A stretch of 64,000 bases of DNA from a virus: IMG/VR virus record IMGVR_UViG_3300045999_002371, positions 1 to 64,000 of that record; one strand, 5' to 3'. Below are positions 39,969-48,980 of the stretch, in pieces. The notes beneath the pieces are model-generated. The model saw only the letters and a list, made by a program, of their open reading frames with translations, was not told the origin of the DNA and did not search any database. The translations under genes were made by a program, and so were the position numbers. The first letter of the stretch is position 1. Each line of letters begins with the position of its first letter.

Positions 39969-40942
39969 TTATCTGCTCCTAATCTTTTTTCGTATCGCTC
40001 TAACTGTGCACGACCAGACAACGAGTTCTGGAAGACCTTGCCATCGCTGGCGGTTAGGGTTGAGACCTTAACAGAGGTATCGACCTTAGCATTTACTTTG
40101 TTAAGCCCCAAATTCTCACGGGCTTGGTTCATCTTCTTGCCAAATGATGCAAGGTACAACTTGTAGAGGTGGGGTGCCTCATCCCCAATGTTCTGGAAGT
40201 TGCGCTCATCTGCCATAAACAGTTTGAGCAACTCCAACTCGATTAGGGGAGTGGTCTGGTATTGCTTGCGGAACTTACTGAGTGCTCCCGACAACTGACG
40301 CACGTTGACTGTCCCTGGCAGGAGCGGGTAGCGTTTACCAACTCGATATGAGAATTCAGCAGCGACGTCCATGGGAGTCCACTCATGCTCAGGTCGCTTG
40401 CCTCTGGTCTTTGGGTCTGACTTGCGGATCTTCGGCTGAACAGCATCCCGCTCCTCAACAAGGCCGAAGCCTGCAAGATTGTCTGAATCATCTTCCCATT
40501 TTCTCATAGGCACTCGTATCTCTTTCATTGAAACACCTTCGGTGTTTCTAATATCTTTTAATTGATTACTATCTTTGCTATTAGGTACTAATGACTTATT
40601 AGTAATATGGCTACGTGACTTATAGTCATGTGAGGTGTGGACATTTGCGTCCCCTAAGTTAGGGAACTCTAGCGTCCCGTTTGGGCTTGTAATGTCCAGT
40701 AAGTCTATCCCACGGTATCCGTTGGCTCTCTTGGTTCGAGTTCGCTTGATGAAGCCAGCCTCTTCCAAGGCGATAAGGCCTCTACGGACGGTCTTCTCAT
40801 GGACATTGCCAGTCTCTATACCAAGTTGGGCTGCTGAGGCCTTTAAACGGCCTTCAGAGCCCGCTAAATGGCATATGGTGGCCAACAGTCGGAACTGATA
40901 ATCGGTTAGGTTGGCGCTATAAGCCTCGTGTGGGATTCTCAC
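39965..40942 (-). CDS. Winged-helix replication-initiation-like protein (325 aa)
   Basis: N-terminal winged helix (LTDYQFRLLATICHLAGSEG, then VHEKTVRRGLIALEEAGFIK) as in replication initiators and DnaD-like loaders; a polar linker (about 105-190); and a C-terminal helical domain (MDVAAEFSYRVGKRYPLLPG, QLSGALSKFRKQY). It lies just upstream of helicase loader and helicase genes in the operon, fitting an origin-binding or loader role. Confidence 0.65.
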   Translation of the reverse strand: MRIPHEAYSANLTDYQFRLLATICHLAGSEGRLKASAAQLGIETGNVHEKTVRRGLIALEEAGFIKRTRTKRANGYRGIDLLDITSPNGTLEFPNLGDANVHTSHDYKSRSHITNKSLVPNSKDSNQLKDIRNTEGVSMKEIRVPMRKWEDDSDNLAGFGLVEERDAVQPKIRKSDPKTRGKRPEHEWTPMDVAAEFSYRVGKRYPLLPGTVNVRQLSGALSKFRKQYQTTPLIELELLKLFMADERNFQNIGDEAPHLYKLYLASFGKKMNQARENLGLNKVNAKVDTSVKVSTLTASDGKVFQNSLSGRAQLERYEKRLGADK

Positions 40943-41523
40943 GGCGTGTCGTCACCAAATGGGTTAATGTCCTTGGAGTTCAACTCTTCCTCCAGCCGTG
41001 CCGTGATGGTGTCCATCAAGGTGTCTAGGACTGAGGATGCGATGTAGGCAGAGAATACTTCGATGAAAGAGGTAAGGCTCTCCTGCATGGCATCGAAGAG
41101 TTCCTCTGTGGTGTCCTCCGTGTAGTCCATCTCGATGGGATTAAGTGTTCCCTTGATGTTCCACATCTCAAGGCCAAAATCCTCCAGCGAGTGAATGACC
41201 ATGTGAGCCTCATCTGAGTCATCCCATGCAATAGCAAGGATGTCATCTGGGGTGATCAGGTTAAGGAGTTCCTTGATTGGATTGGCGCAGATGGTTATCT
41301 GTTCTGAGTCATCCTCTAACCCATCGATAGTAGTCTCTACATCTACATAGAGTTTAAAGTCTGCGCCTTGTTCTTTGACAGCATTGATCGCAGTCTCTGT
41401 GAATACGCCTCTAGTGATTACTGGAATAAGAACTTCACTCACATCTTCTTTGCCGAGTAATTCTACAAGCGGGTAATACACATCAGCGCTTGGATCAAAA
41501 GTTAATAAGATCATCCGTTTCAT
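40939..41523 (-). CDS. Hypothetical acidic protein (194 aa)
   Basis: Alternating strands and helices in the first half (MILLTFDPSADVYYPLVELL, SEVLIPVITRGVFTETAIN, ITICANPIKELL), suggesting a Rossmann-like alpha/beta domain, then acidic helices. No nucleotide motif recognised. Overlaps the winged-helix gene by four bases. Confidence 0.62.
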   Translation of the reverse strand: MKRMILLTFDPSADVYYPLVELLGKEDVSEVLIPVITRGVFTETAINAVKEQGADFKLYVDVETTIDGLEDDSEQITICANPIKELLNLITPDDILAIAWDDSDEAHMVIHSLEDFGLEMWNIKGTLNPIEMDYTEDTTEELFDAMQESLTSFIEVFSAYIASSVLDTLMDTITARLEEELNSKDINPFGDDTP

Positions 41524-41532
41524 GTTGTGCCC

Positions 41533-41802
41533 CTATAGTCGTGGTAATCGTTGTTGTACAACCCTTGGTTTATTTAGAAATTTGCTAAGTAGAAGTGCAA
41601 CTGTAGCAATAGCAGGTACAGCAATTATGAACTGCGTGTTTAATGGGGCTTGAGAGATCAAGGCGCCAAAACTTAACGGCAATGTTAAGAACTTGTTGAG
41701 TACAGGAACACCGAAGAAACCTGCTGTAACAAGTTCTATAAACTCAATTACGTAAGTAACTGCGACTCCAGCAATCAGTATCGTGATAAGTAGGTCAACC
41801 AT
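41533..41802 (-). CDS. Membrane protein, two to three helices (89 aa)
   Basis: Hydrophobic segments at about 3-28 (LLITILIAGVAVTYVIEFIE), 38-53 and 58-75 (FIIAVPAIATVALLLSKFL), with a basic C-terminal tail (NKPRVVQQRLPRL). Size and topology would suit a holin, and it lies directly after the tail genes, but no endolysin is adjacent. Confidence 0.6.
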   Translation of the reverse strand: MVDLLITILIAGVAVTYVIEFIELVTAGFFGVPVLNKFLTLPLSFGALISQAPLNTQFIIAVPAIATVALLLSKFLNKPRVVQQRLPRL

Positions 41803-41812
41803 GACCTGGAGC

Positions 41813-43753
41813 CTACACCGTCAGGTTGGTATATTCCACTCCATCATAAGTAGAGAGTCGCCAAAATGAGTTGGGAGGAACCCAGTTATTAAGGGTCTTT
41901 CCCAACCTAGGGATCTTTAGAGGCTTGTTGGGGTAGGCATGTGTGAAAGAGGAGTTGTCTGTGCCTTCCCATACCGCCCCGTATTCTGAGGGAAGTGATC
42001 CATCAAAGTACTCTGTCGCAATTTGAGACTGCTCGAACTGTACTAAGTCTACGTAGTACGTGCCAGAGTCATTGAAGAGAATCTTCACTTTTGCATAAGA
42101 CACTATCGATCCTGAGTCAGTCAATGCTGTCATACTCACTCTGCTGAATGAATCAGTGATTGCAAACTCAGACTCAAACTCCTCAAGAAGGTTGTCCTCT
42201 TCGTCAAAGAATGCAATTAAACCAGTGACAGCAACGGAGTCATCAGAAGACACGTAGAAAGATAGGGTGTAGTACTTACCAGCAGTTGCTGGGATATTGT
42301 AATCCGTCTCTATGCTACCTGTTGTAGCCACCACAAACTTACCGCTGTAATTCCCAGAGTAACCATCAGATGGAACTGCGGCATCTTGAGTAAAGTTGGC
42401 TCCCGTTAAGGTCCAGTCAGAATCATCTACTTCAAAGGATGGGTTCTTTATGTAATTAATTTTTGCAGAGTCAAGGAATACTGAGATTGCTCGTGCTTCG
42501 TCATACTCTACTGTGTCACCTAACTGCACGCACACTTGGTCTACGTAATAAGTTCCTGCAGCGCTATACGCGATTTGAAGACTTGCATATGATGCATCTG
42601 CTGGGGTTGTAAATACTTTTGATGAACTCTTCCAAGTGTTGTTTGCAGCAACTGCTGTTGCAGATTGAGTGGTGCCAGTAATAGAGCCATTCTTATCGTA
42701 GAACTTGATAGAGAGCGTTATGTTTCCAGCACTAGATGGAGACTTTAACTTACAAGATACAACGTACTCTGTGTCTGGAAGAATCGGTACTCCTCGTGTG
42801 ATGGGAGTGGAATTCCCCAGTTGCATAGCACCAGAGCCTGAAGCAACAATCTTGCCTGTGTATTGGTTATCAATAACATTTGTTCCAGTGGCTGGTACTT
42901 GCTCCGTGCTAGAGGTTAGTGTCGCGTTGGTTGCAGTCCAGTTTCCGATTGACTCGTAGAATGTAGAGTCTTGAACTGATAGTAAAAGATTTGTTGACAA
43001 AGTAGTTGTTGGAGCAAACCCAGTCAAAGACTCTGCATAAGCATCGATACCTGTTTGCAATCCTTTGTGAGAGTACATAAATAGTGCTTCACGAATAAGT
43101 CTTTTTTGATTTTTTACTGGGATGGAGGGTTCGGGTGTTAATCCCAAACTAAGTGAGTTCTGACCTAAAGTTGAAAAGGCAATTCCTTCTGAAGAATGTT
43201 GTGGTCTTAACACATCTAGTTGTGTTAAAAACTGTTCATGAGTAAATGATATTCCACCCATAAACTTGTACAGAGCAGAGGTCTCGTCTGTAACTCCTAA
43301 GGGGCTTTGGATTTCGCTGGTAAATACTTTAGGGATTATGTCCATAACCCTCTTGTGAACACCGTGATTAAATGGGATTAAGTCAGTTATTCTTCCAGCG
43401 TTAACCCAAATTTTTTGGTCTGTGAATAGAAAAACTCCGTAATAGATTTGACGACCAGAAACGATAGGTGTTTGTTCTGGGTTTTCTTCGCCGTCTAGAA
43501 AAGATAGCCTTGTAACATTTCCTTCGGTTGCATCTTCTTCCCAAACTAACACACCGTCTTCTGAAGTTTCTGGGAATCCAAATTGATTTCTTACAAGTTT
43601 AATTTTTGTAAATGCGCCTGTAGGGGATTGCCACGTAACTTCTGTTTTTGCGAAGTCAATCACAGTCAAAGACATAGGCTCAACTGAGTAAGCCAGTTTT
43701 GGACTTACACCATAGTTGGCGCTTCCGTAAACAAAATTACCGTATTTAGCCAC
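41813..43753 (-). CDS. Tail protein I-like / fibre with carbohydrate-binding modules
   Basis: 646 residues. The N-terminal ~230 residues resemble baseplate-associated gpI-type proteins (HKRVMDIIPKVFTSEIQSPL, and QFLTQLDVLRPQ). Two consecutive beta-sandwich modules follow, each beginning with a yIxNPSF/TNLLxS-type start and ending YYVDxVxxxxG (about 265-425 and 435-600), as in carbohydrate-binding modules. The C terminus (FWRLSTYDGVEYTNLTV) may attach to the next fibre component. Probably contacts the host surface. Confidence 0.7.
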   Translation of the reverse strand: MAKYGNFVYGSANYGVSPKLAYSVEPMSLTVIDFAKTEVTWQSPTGAFTKIKLVRNQFGFPETSEDGVLVWEEDATEGNVTRLSFLDGEENPEQTPIVSGRQIYYGVFLFTDQKIWVNAGRITDLIPFNHGVHKRVMDIIPKVFTSEIQSPLGVTDETSALYKFMGGISFTHEQFLTQLDVLRPQHSSEGIAFSTLGQNSLSLGLTPEPSIPVKNQKRLIREALFMYSHKGLQTGIDAYAESLTGFAPTTTLSTNLLLSVQDSTFYESIGNWTATNATLTSSTEQVPATGTNVIDNQYTGKIVASGSGAMQLGNSTPITRGVPILPDTEYVVSCKLKSPSSAGNITLSIKFYDKNGSITGTTQSATAVAANNTWKSSSKVFTTPADASYASLQIAYSAAGTYYVDQVCVQLGDTVEYDEARAISVFLDSAKINYIKNPSFEVDDSDWTLTGANFTQDAAVPSDGYSGNYSGKFVVATTGSIETDYNIPATAGKYYTLSFYVSSDDSVAVTGLIAFFDEEDNLLEEFESEFAITDSFSRVSMTALTDSGSIVSYAKVKILFNDSGTYYVDLVQFEQSQIATEYFDGSLPSEYGAVWEGTDNSSFTHAYPNKPLKIPRLGKTLNNWVPPNSFWRLSTYDGVEYTNLTV

Positions 43754-43766
43754 AGACTATTGCTCC

Positions 43767-44159
43767 TTAAGGACTGACTATGTCGCCGTAAACAACCCAA
43801 GAATCAGCATCTATCTTCATCAGAGTTGCTACTGAGTATTGTCCATTCAAAGCAACTGTACCAGTTGCGACTGATGAGTTGAGGTCTGCTACGTCCTCTG
43901 TAGTAATTGACACTTCTCCAGTTCCGTTTTGAACTACAACAAAGGTCTGACCAATACTGAACTCGTAAGTTGAGTCGTCAGGAATTGTAAGACTTACAGA
44001 AGAACTGCTCGAAAACACAATTGCTTTACCAGTGTCATTTACACCAAGGGTGTAGGAAGTCGAGGAACTGTCAACAACTCCACGTTGGTGTGATTGAGGT
44101 ACAGCAGAGGCAACTGGAACCCATTCGGATCCAGACCACACATACGATGATTTTGCCAT
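43767..44159 (-). CDS. Tail fibre/appendage protein (130 aa)
   Basis: Ser/Thr/Val-rich beta protein (SYTLGVNDTGKAIVFSSSSS, GQTFVVVQNGTGEVSITTED) typical of beta-helical fibre tips or attachment domains. Encoded between the other fibre genes. No catalytic motif. Confidence 0.6.
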   Translation of the reverse strand: MAKSSYVWSGSEWVPVASAVPQSHQRGVVDSSSTSYTLGVNDTGKAIVFSSSSSVSLTIPDDSTYEFSIGQTFVVVQNGTGEVSITTEDVADLNSSVATGTVALNGQYSVATLMKIDADSWVVYGDIVSP

Positions 44160-44160
44160 T

Positions 44161-44733
44161 TCAGCCTCCCATCAGCATCAGGGTGTCATTGAGTGAGCCA
44201 GTTCCACCAGAAGTAATTGTGATGTCAACATCTGTAGATGAATCAACCCAGATTGTTCCAGCAGCAAACGAAGAGCCTGTTGGCTGAGTGGCTGAGTAGA
44301 TAACTGGAACAAGTTCTTTAGAGCGGGTAAAAATGTGACCACTTGAGTTTACGTACGTAACGACTGAGTCACTAGAGTTTTTAAAACTTACAATATTTGC
44401 TGTCTGACTTGACTTAGCCTTTACGGTAAGTCCGACCTCGTCGTTCGCAGTCGATAGGATTGTAGACCCACCACTCAAGGATACATAGTCGTTGTACACA
44501 TCACTTAGACCATACTCAATGTTTGCAAGACGATCTTTGAGTGTATTCCAGTTAGTGGTGACTTGATCAAAGTCCCCTACCCACCCAGAGCCAGTCTTGA
44601 TGTAGGTTCCAATATTTGCCTGTAAAGAGTTGACTTCTTCTTGAAGACTGTTTACGTGTTCGGCAAGGACAGTGTCGGAGAAGTCAACCTTTGTAGTAAA
44701 GGACTTCACCGCTGCGGGATATGCTGCTGTCAC
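44161..44733 (-). CDS. Tail fibre-like structural protein (190 aa)
   Basis: A coiled-coil N terminus (VLAEHVNSLQEEVNSLQANI) leads into beta-rich repeats (GLTVKAKSSQTANIVSFKNS). This is the usual plan of short trimeric fibres. Located within the baseplate module. Confidence 0.65.
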   Translation of the reverse strand: MTAAYPAAVKSFTTKVDFSDTVLAEHVNSLQEEVNSLQANIGTYIKTGSGWVGDFDQVTTNWNTLKDRLANIEYGLSDVYNDYVSLSGGSTILSTANDEVGLTVKAKSSQTANIVSFKNSSDSVVTYVNSSGHIFTRSKELVPVIYSATQPTGSSFAAGTIWVDSSTDVDITITSGGTGSLNDTLMLMGG

Positions 44734-44800
44734 GCTGTACTTCCTTCCAGACCTTGAGGTCTATTTTCTCTGGTTTGCCCCATATTTACTGCCTGAACTA

Positions 44801-45499
44801 TTACGCGACTTGGTTAATAGTTAGAATTACTGAAGGTATTCCTGGCACAACTCCACTGGGAGCAACTGCTGGAAGGAAGATACCTGTGTTAGTAACAGAC
44901 CCAACTACCTCAAAATAGTCTCCAGCCTTTGCTACTCCGTAAAAATTCCAGGCAGCAATAAACTCTGCGGTCGCTCCTTGGATAGCCACCTTGCTTGCTG
45001 AGTAAGGTACGTTTGACCCATTCTTTCTAAGCCAGATATATGCGTGCTCGGTGTTAGCACTAGATTTGTCAAACTGTGCTGAAAATTGGATGTTGTACGT
45101 TCCTGCTTGATCAACTCTCATCTTGGAACTGTCTACAAGTTTTACACCGCTCTCTACTTCTACAGTGTCGCACTGCATTGGGTAGACAGTGTTTATTGCA
45201 GCAGCGTTCATCGTTTGGGTGTTGTGCCATGCCCCATAACTAAAAAGACCTTTGTTACTTTCTTCTTTCCCAAATTCACCTATCCATAATGGAAACTCTG
45301 GGTCTCCACCTTGGTACATTATGAACACTCCATGACCGATTACTGGAGGGTTTGCTGTTGACTGTATTGGCCATACCCAATCAGTTATCTCAGCACCTGT
45401 TGCCTGTGACTGTACCTTAAGGCGCCGTAAATTTTTAGGGTCTTTGTTGTCAACAACAACCGCCCTGTAAACTCCATGAAGCCTCTTAATCGAGTCCAT
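44801..45499 (-). CDS. Baseplate spike-like protein (gp5 OB domain)
   Basis: 232 residues. The N-terminal ~85 residues match the gp5/VgrG-type OB fold (GVYRAVVVDNKDPKNLRRLK, WVWPIQSTANPPVIGHGVFI, DPEFPLWIGEFG). The C-terminal ~130 residues form a C1q/TNF-like jelly roll (YNIQFSAQFDKSS, AYIWLRKNGSNVP). Starts in the stop of the J-like gene. Probably the central membrane-piercing spike or a spike-linked receptor module. Confidence 0.75.
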   Translation of the reverse strand: MDSIKRLHGVYRAVVVDNKDPKNLRRLKVQSQATGAEITDWVWPIQSTANPPVIGHGVFIMYQGGDPEFPLWIGEFGKEESNKGLFSYGAWHNTQTMNAAAINTVYPMQCDTVEVESGVKLVDSSKMRVDQAGTYNIQFSAQFDKSSANTEHAYIWLRKNGSNVPYSASKVAIQGATAEFIAAWNFYGVAKAGDYFEVVGSVTNTGIFLPAVAPSGVVPGIPSVILTINQVA

Positions 45500-47058
45500 T
45501 AGATAGTTCCGATAGTTATGTTGTCCTCTTGGAATCGGAAGATCTCATCTGCTCCGCCAACAACCGTGTCTAAACCAGGATCTCCCGCTATGTGAAGAGC
45601 AGTAACCTTTACTGTTTTTACTCCAGGAACTTGATTGAGTGCAAACTCAATATCTTGTGGGTAGATTGTGTCTTGGAAGTTCATTCCGTTATAACCAAAA
45701 GAACTTAACAAAGTCTGTTTAAGAGCAAGTTCAATTTCTGCAGTTGTGTACTGGTCTTGTTTGGCGTACTCAAGTGTTATGAAAAGATCCACGTAGGTAG
45801 GTGGTTGAATGGTCACAGTCGTTCCCAACAAAATCTTATCTGACAAGTAAGTTTCAACATCTTCTTTTAGTCGATCATACTCAACCGTTGGATTTCCTAA
45901 ATCATCGAGTCCAGGAGCAAGGTCTGAGTCAATAGAACTTCTACTTGGTGCAATATAAACTGTAACAGAGGTCCACACCTCTGCAAGAGCGTTTGCTTTA
46001 CCAACTCCGCTTACTGCGAGGGAAAGGTCTTCGTAGTCTTGAAGAGTCACAGCACGGTTTGCTGCTCGTAACGCTGCTGGTGCAGAAACACGGATTTGCG
46101 CTGTTGTCTCTGGATCAGATCCACCAATTGCTGGGTCGGCATTTGTTACTGTAATAATTGCTTGTAAAGCCGTTGTCTCGTTAGTAGACAGTCCAGGAAC
46201 ATAGATAATGTCAACAAGTGTGTCACTCGGTACGTTACCGATCAATCCACCACCTACCATGTAGTTAACACGGATCTCTGAGTGAATTGTTGGGATAACG
46301 CCAGAGACACCATCTCCAAACAAGATGAACACATTGTTGTTTGCATCTGTGTTTACTTGATACACAAGATCGGTAGGACCACTATCTAATAGGTGTTGAA
46401 CTTGTGTCCACTTCGAATACACATCGCCGTCTTGAACATAGAGTTCTGTTGTTCCGTCAACAGACGGGGTTTCTCCTAGTTCAAACAGCATGCTAGGAAG
46501 CCCAGTAGAGGTACCGATCAGTTCACCATAGGTGTTTGCGTTGTCAGATACGACAGTTACGTAACGACCTTCTACTGCTGATACTTCTTCAGTTCCTGGA
46601 GTTTCATCTACTTGTGCATCTACAATTGCATCTGCCTGAGTTGTGAAGTAGAGGGTGCTGACTATGTCTCCAGAAATCACGTCTCCAGAGAGGACTGTGC
46701 CAGCAGGAATAGTCACTGCTTCATCAGACGTATTAGAGAAGGTTAAAGAGACAAAGGCTTGACGATAGCCAGCGGGGATATACCCGTAGGTTTGTGCAAT
46801 ATTGATGACGCTGTCTCGCTGAGTAGCGGTAGTGATGAGTGACTCGTTTGCGTTTCTGTCAATGTAGTAAGAGATCAGGTCACCCATGTAGGCAAACGCC
46901 TCAATCAGAGCAACGCCAAAGTCAGAAGGATCAGACGCTGTCCAGTTAGGAAGACGGTCTTGAACACGAGCAATCAACTCGTCACGTAGTACGTAGTAAT
47001 CTTTGCTTGTATAGTCAACTGAGATTGGGATACTTGAAACTGGTGTTACGTCACTCAT
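45499..47058 (-). CDS. Baseplate J-like wedge protein
   Basis: 519 residues. TSKDYYVLRDELIARVQDRL, DPSDFGVALIEAFAYMGDLI followed by SYYIDRNANES, and a later SDPETTAQIRVSAPAALRAANRAV with YVDLFITLEYAK, as in gpJ/T4 gp6-type baseplate wedge proteins. It builds the baseplate ring together with the gp25-like protein whose gene overlaps it by four bases. Confidence 0.9.
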   Translation of the reverse strand: MSDVTPVSSIPISVDYTSKDYYVLRDELIARVQDRLPNWTASDPSDFGVALIEAFAYMGDLISYYIDRNANESLITTATQRDSVINIAQTYGYIPAGYRQAFVSLTFSNTSDEAVTIPAGTVLSGDVISGDIVSTLYFTTQADAIVDAQVDETPGTEEVSAVEGRYVTVVSDNANTYGELIGTSTGLPSMLFELGETPSVDGTTELYVQDGDVYSKWTQVQHLLDSGPTDLVYQVNTDANNNVFILFGDGVSGVIPTIHSEIRVNYMVGGGLIGNVPSDTLVDIIYVPGLSTNETTALQAIITVTNADPAIGGSDPETTAQIRVSAPAALRAANRAVTLQDYEDLSLAVSGVGKANALAEVWTSVTVYIAPSRSSIDSDLAPGLDDLGNPTVEYDRLKEDVETYLSDKILLGTTVTIQPPTYVDLFITLEYAKQDQYTTAEIELALKQTLLSSFGYNGMNFQDTIYPQDIEFALNQVPGVKTVKVTALHIAGDPGLDTVVGGADEIFRFQEDNITIGTI

Positions 47059-47456
47059 AGCGTCTCCTGGTAGATCGGGTTGGTTCCTTGAATGTAAGCA
47101 ACACCAATAACTGTCTCAACTTGAGTATTATTGGGGAGGTCATACACTGTACTAACATTGATTATGCCAGTAAATTCGTCAAAAGTCGTGGTTACAGACT
47201 GGAGAGTAAGCAGAGGCAGTTGGATTTCAAAGGCTGCCTGTGTTTCACGTTCAATTAAGATAGAGGCGTCTTCCTGCGTACTAAATACTGAGTAAGGGAT
47301 CTCTGTACCGAACAGAGGCTGCATCACACGCTCTCGCAGTGCAGTACCTAAAACAGACCTTACACGGTCTGCCCATATCTTTTGCTGGTCACTTGAGACA
47401 GCGACCTTTCCGTAAGGATCAATCCGAAACGGAAGAGAGATTGCTACTTCAGCCAT
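47055..47456 (-). CDS. gp25-like baseplate wedge protein
   Basis: 133 residues with the gpW/gp25 pattern: ISLPFRIDPYGKVAVSSDQQ, VRSVLGTALRERVMQPLFGT, and AFEIQLPLLTLQSV. This lysozyme-like-fold protein connects sheath and wedge. Context (J-like upstream in protein order, hub gene adjacent) fits. Confidence 0.9.
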   Translation of the reverse strand: MAEVAISLPFRIDPYGKVAVSSDQQKIWADRVRSVLGTALRERVMQPLFGTEIPYSVFSTQEDASILIERETQAAFEIQLPLLTLQSVTTTFDEFTGIINVSTVYDLPNNTQVETVIGVAYIQGTNPIYQETL

Positions 47457-48712
47457 TATTTACCCACCCATCTACTTGGTGTAACTTTAAACCCAGCATT
47501 AGATTTATTGACTAACATTTGAGGAGCACGAAGTGTAGTAACTGTTGGCTTACTTGATACTCCTGTACTTAACTCTTGTTGTATGTTTCTGACAGGTACC
47601 ACAGAGGCAGATTCGGGACGAAATGCTGAAGATTTGTTTCTTCCCGTTCCGTCTGTCATGCAAGTAAACTCAACTTCATACCGACCATCGTAGTAGCATT
47701 GATGGAGTGTCTTTTTTACAATCCAGTTTCCGTCAGTAGTAGAACCAGTTCCATTAATCTCCACAGTTCTGTATGGAGCAATTCGTGGGTCACCCTGGCT
47801 TGCAGTATCTGCAGTGATTGAAAAACGAGAGAGTTGAGCATGGGCATTAGCAATAAGTTCTGCCATGTGTGCATTACCTGTCATGGCACCTGGCAGTGCC
47901 TCGACAAATAACGGGTCTGCATTTGAGGTTCTTAAGTTCTTACCAACTGTAGTAGGGGACTTTGACGAAGAGTAGAACTTTGCCGTTACAGGATCAACTC
48001 CATGAACAATCTTATCTTTCTTAGAGTTAGAATCCTTGTCCATGTAGTCTCCTACTTTTGGCTTAAACATATCCAAAGTCTGAGAATTGAACTCGCTCCA
48101 AATATTTCCAACAGGATCAAAGAAAGAAAGTACTGGGATAGTTGTTATGAACTTGTCAATCATTTTGTCAATAGGATGAAAATGCAACTCTGTTCCACTG
48201 ACCTGTGCTACGTAACCAATACGACCAGCAAGTTCTTGTATCTTTTCCCAGTAGGTGTGGTTGAGCATAGACTGCTGACTAAAGATCATTGGATGAGGCG
48301 TTACTACAGGCTTTAGTTTAAACTTCTTAGCAATCTCAATGACGATGTCTGGAGCAGTTTTGTTCTTCCAGATTTTGTTTCCGCCCTCTTTTAAAGGGAG
48401 AGAAGCACCTATTGCTCTAATTGTCACTGGACGACGAAGTGTTTGCTGTGTGATCGGTGTGTAATCTACGATATACCCAAAGAACTCACCTACAATATTA
48501 TTTGAGGTCTTCCACTTTAGTGCTACAGTCGCTCCTGTTTTGAGGCCTTTGTAAAAGACATTGCTGTCTCGTAGGTAGGTTATCTCTAACACATCTTGTT
48601 TTCCTGCTTCTTGCATTAGTGTGAACCCTTTTGGTATAACTTTAAAACTTGGAAAGTCTGGGTAGTTAACAGTAAAGGATGTTCCTAAACGATTCTGTGT
48701 GGTTTTATTCAT
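47456..48712 (-). CDS. Baseplate hub protein (gpD/gp27-like)
   Basis: 418 residues. Features of the late-control D/VgrG hub: VLEITYLRDSNVFYKGLKTG, FFGYIVDYTPITQQTLRRPV, DIVIEIAKKFKLKPVV and LAGRIGYVAQVSGTELHFHP. Overlaps the LysM/X-like gene by eight bases. The hub holds the spike and initiates tube polymerisation. Confidence 0.85.
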   Translation of the reverse strand: MNKTTQNRLGTSFTVNYPDFPSFKVIPKGFTLMQEAGKQDVLEITYLRDSNVFYKGLKTGATVALKWKTSNNIVGEFFGYIVDYTPITQQTLRRPVTIRAIGASLPLKEGGNKIWKNKTAPDIVIEIAKKFKLKPVVTPHPMIFSQQSMLNHTYWEKIQELAGRIGYVAQVSGTELHFHPIDKMIDKFITTIPVLSFFDPVGNIWSEFNSQTLDMFKPKVGDYMDKDSNSKKDKIVHGVDPVTAKFYSSSKSPTTVGKNLRTSNADPLFVEALPGAMTGNAHMAELIANAHAQLSRFSITADTASQGDPRIAPYRTVEINGTGSTTDGNWIVKKTLHQCYYDGRYEVEFTCMTDGTGRNKSSAFRPESASVVPVRNIQQELSTGVSSKPTVTTLRAPQMLVNKSNAGFKVTPSRWVGK

Positions 48713-48980
48713 TAGGAATCCTTAGTACAGTTCCTGGGAGGATATTCAAAGGGTCAATAATTTCTGGATTAATGTCCATAATTTGCCACCACAAATTGGT
48801 AGACCCAAGAAACTTTAGAGAAACTCTGTCTAGACGATCTGTTTCAACCCAGGTGTAAGAGAAGTAAGCAACACTGTAACTTGGGAACAATCTAAATACT
48901 GTTAACTCATAGGTGTCAGTTCGTGAGTCGTAAGCCTTAAACAAAGGGCCATCAGCGTATCTGCTGTCTAGGTAAATCAT
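48705..48980 (-). CDS. Tail X/LysM-like baseplate protein (91 aa)
   Basis: TWVETDRLDRVSLKFLGSTN then LWWQIMDINPEIIDPLNILP followed by GTVLRIP, the LysM-type end seen in gpX and T4 gp53-type proteins. Encoded between the hub and the 48980 gene as in other contractile tails. Confidence 0.82.
   Translation of the reverse strand: MIYLDSRYADGPLFKAYDSRTDTYELTVFRLFPSYSVAYFSYTWVETDRLDRVSLKFLGSTNLWWQIMDINPEIIDPLNILPGTVLRIPNE

Noticed and set aside
44749-44762. AGACCT/AGGTCT mini-hairpin as a terminator
   Set aside because: A six-pair stem with a two-base loop and no minus-strand T-run is too weak.
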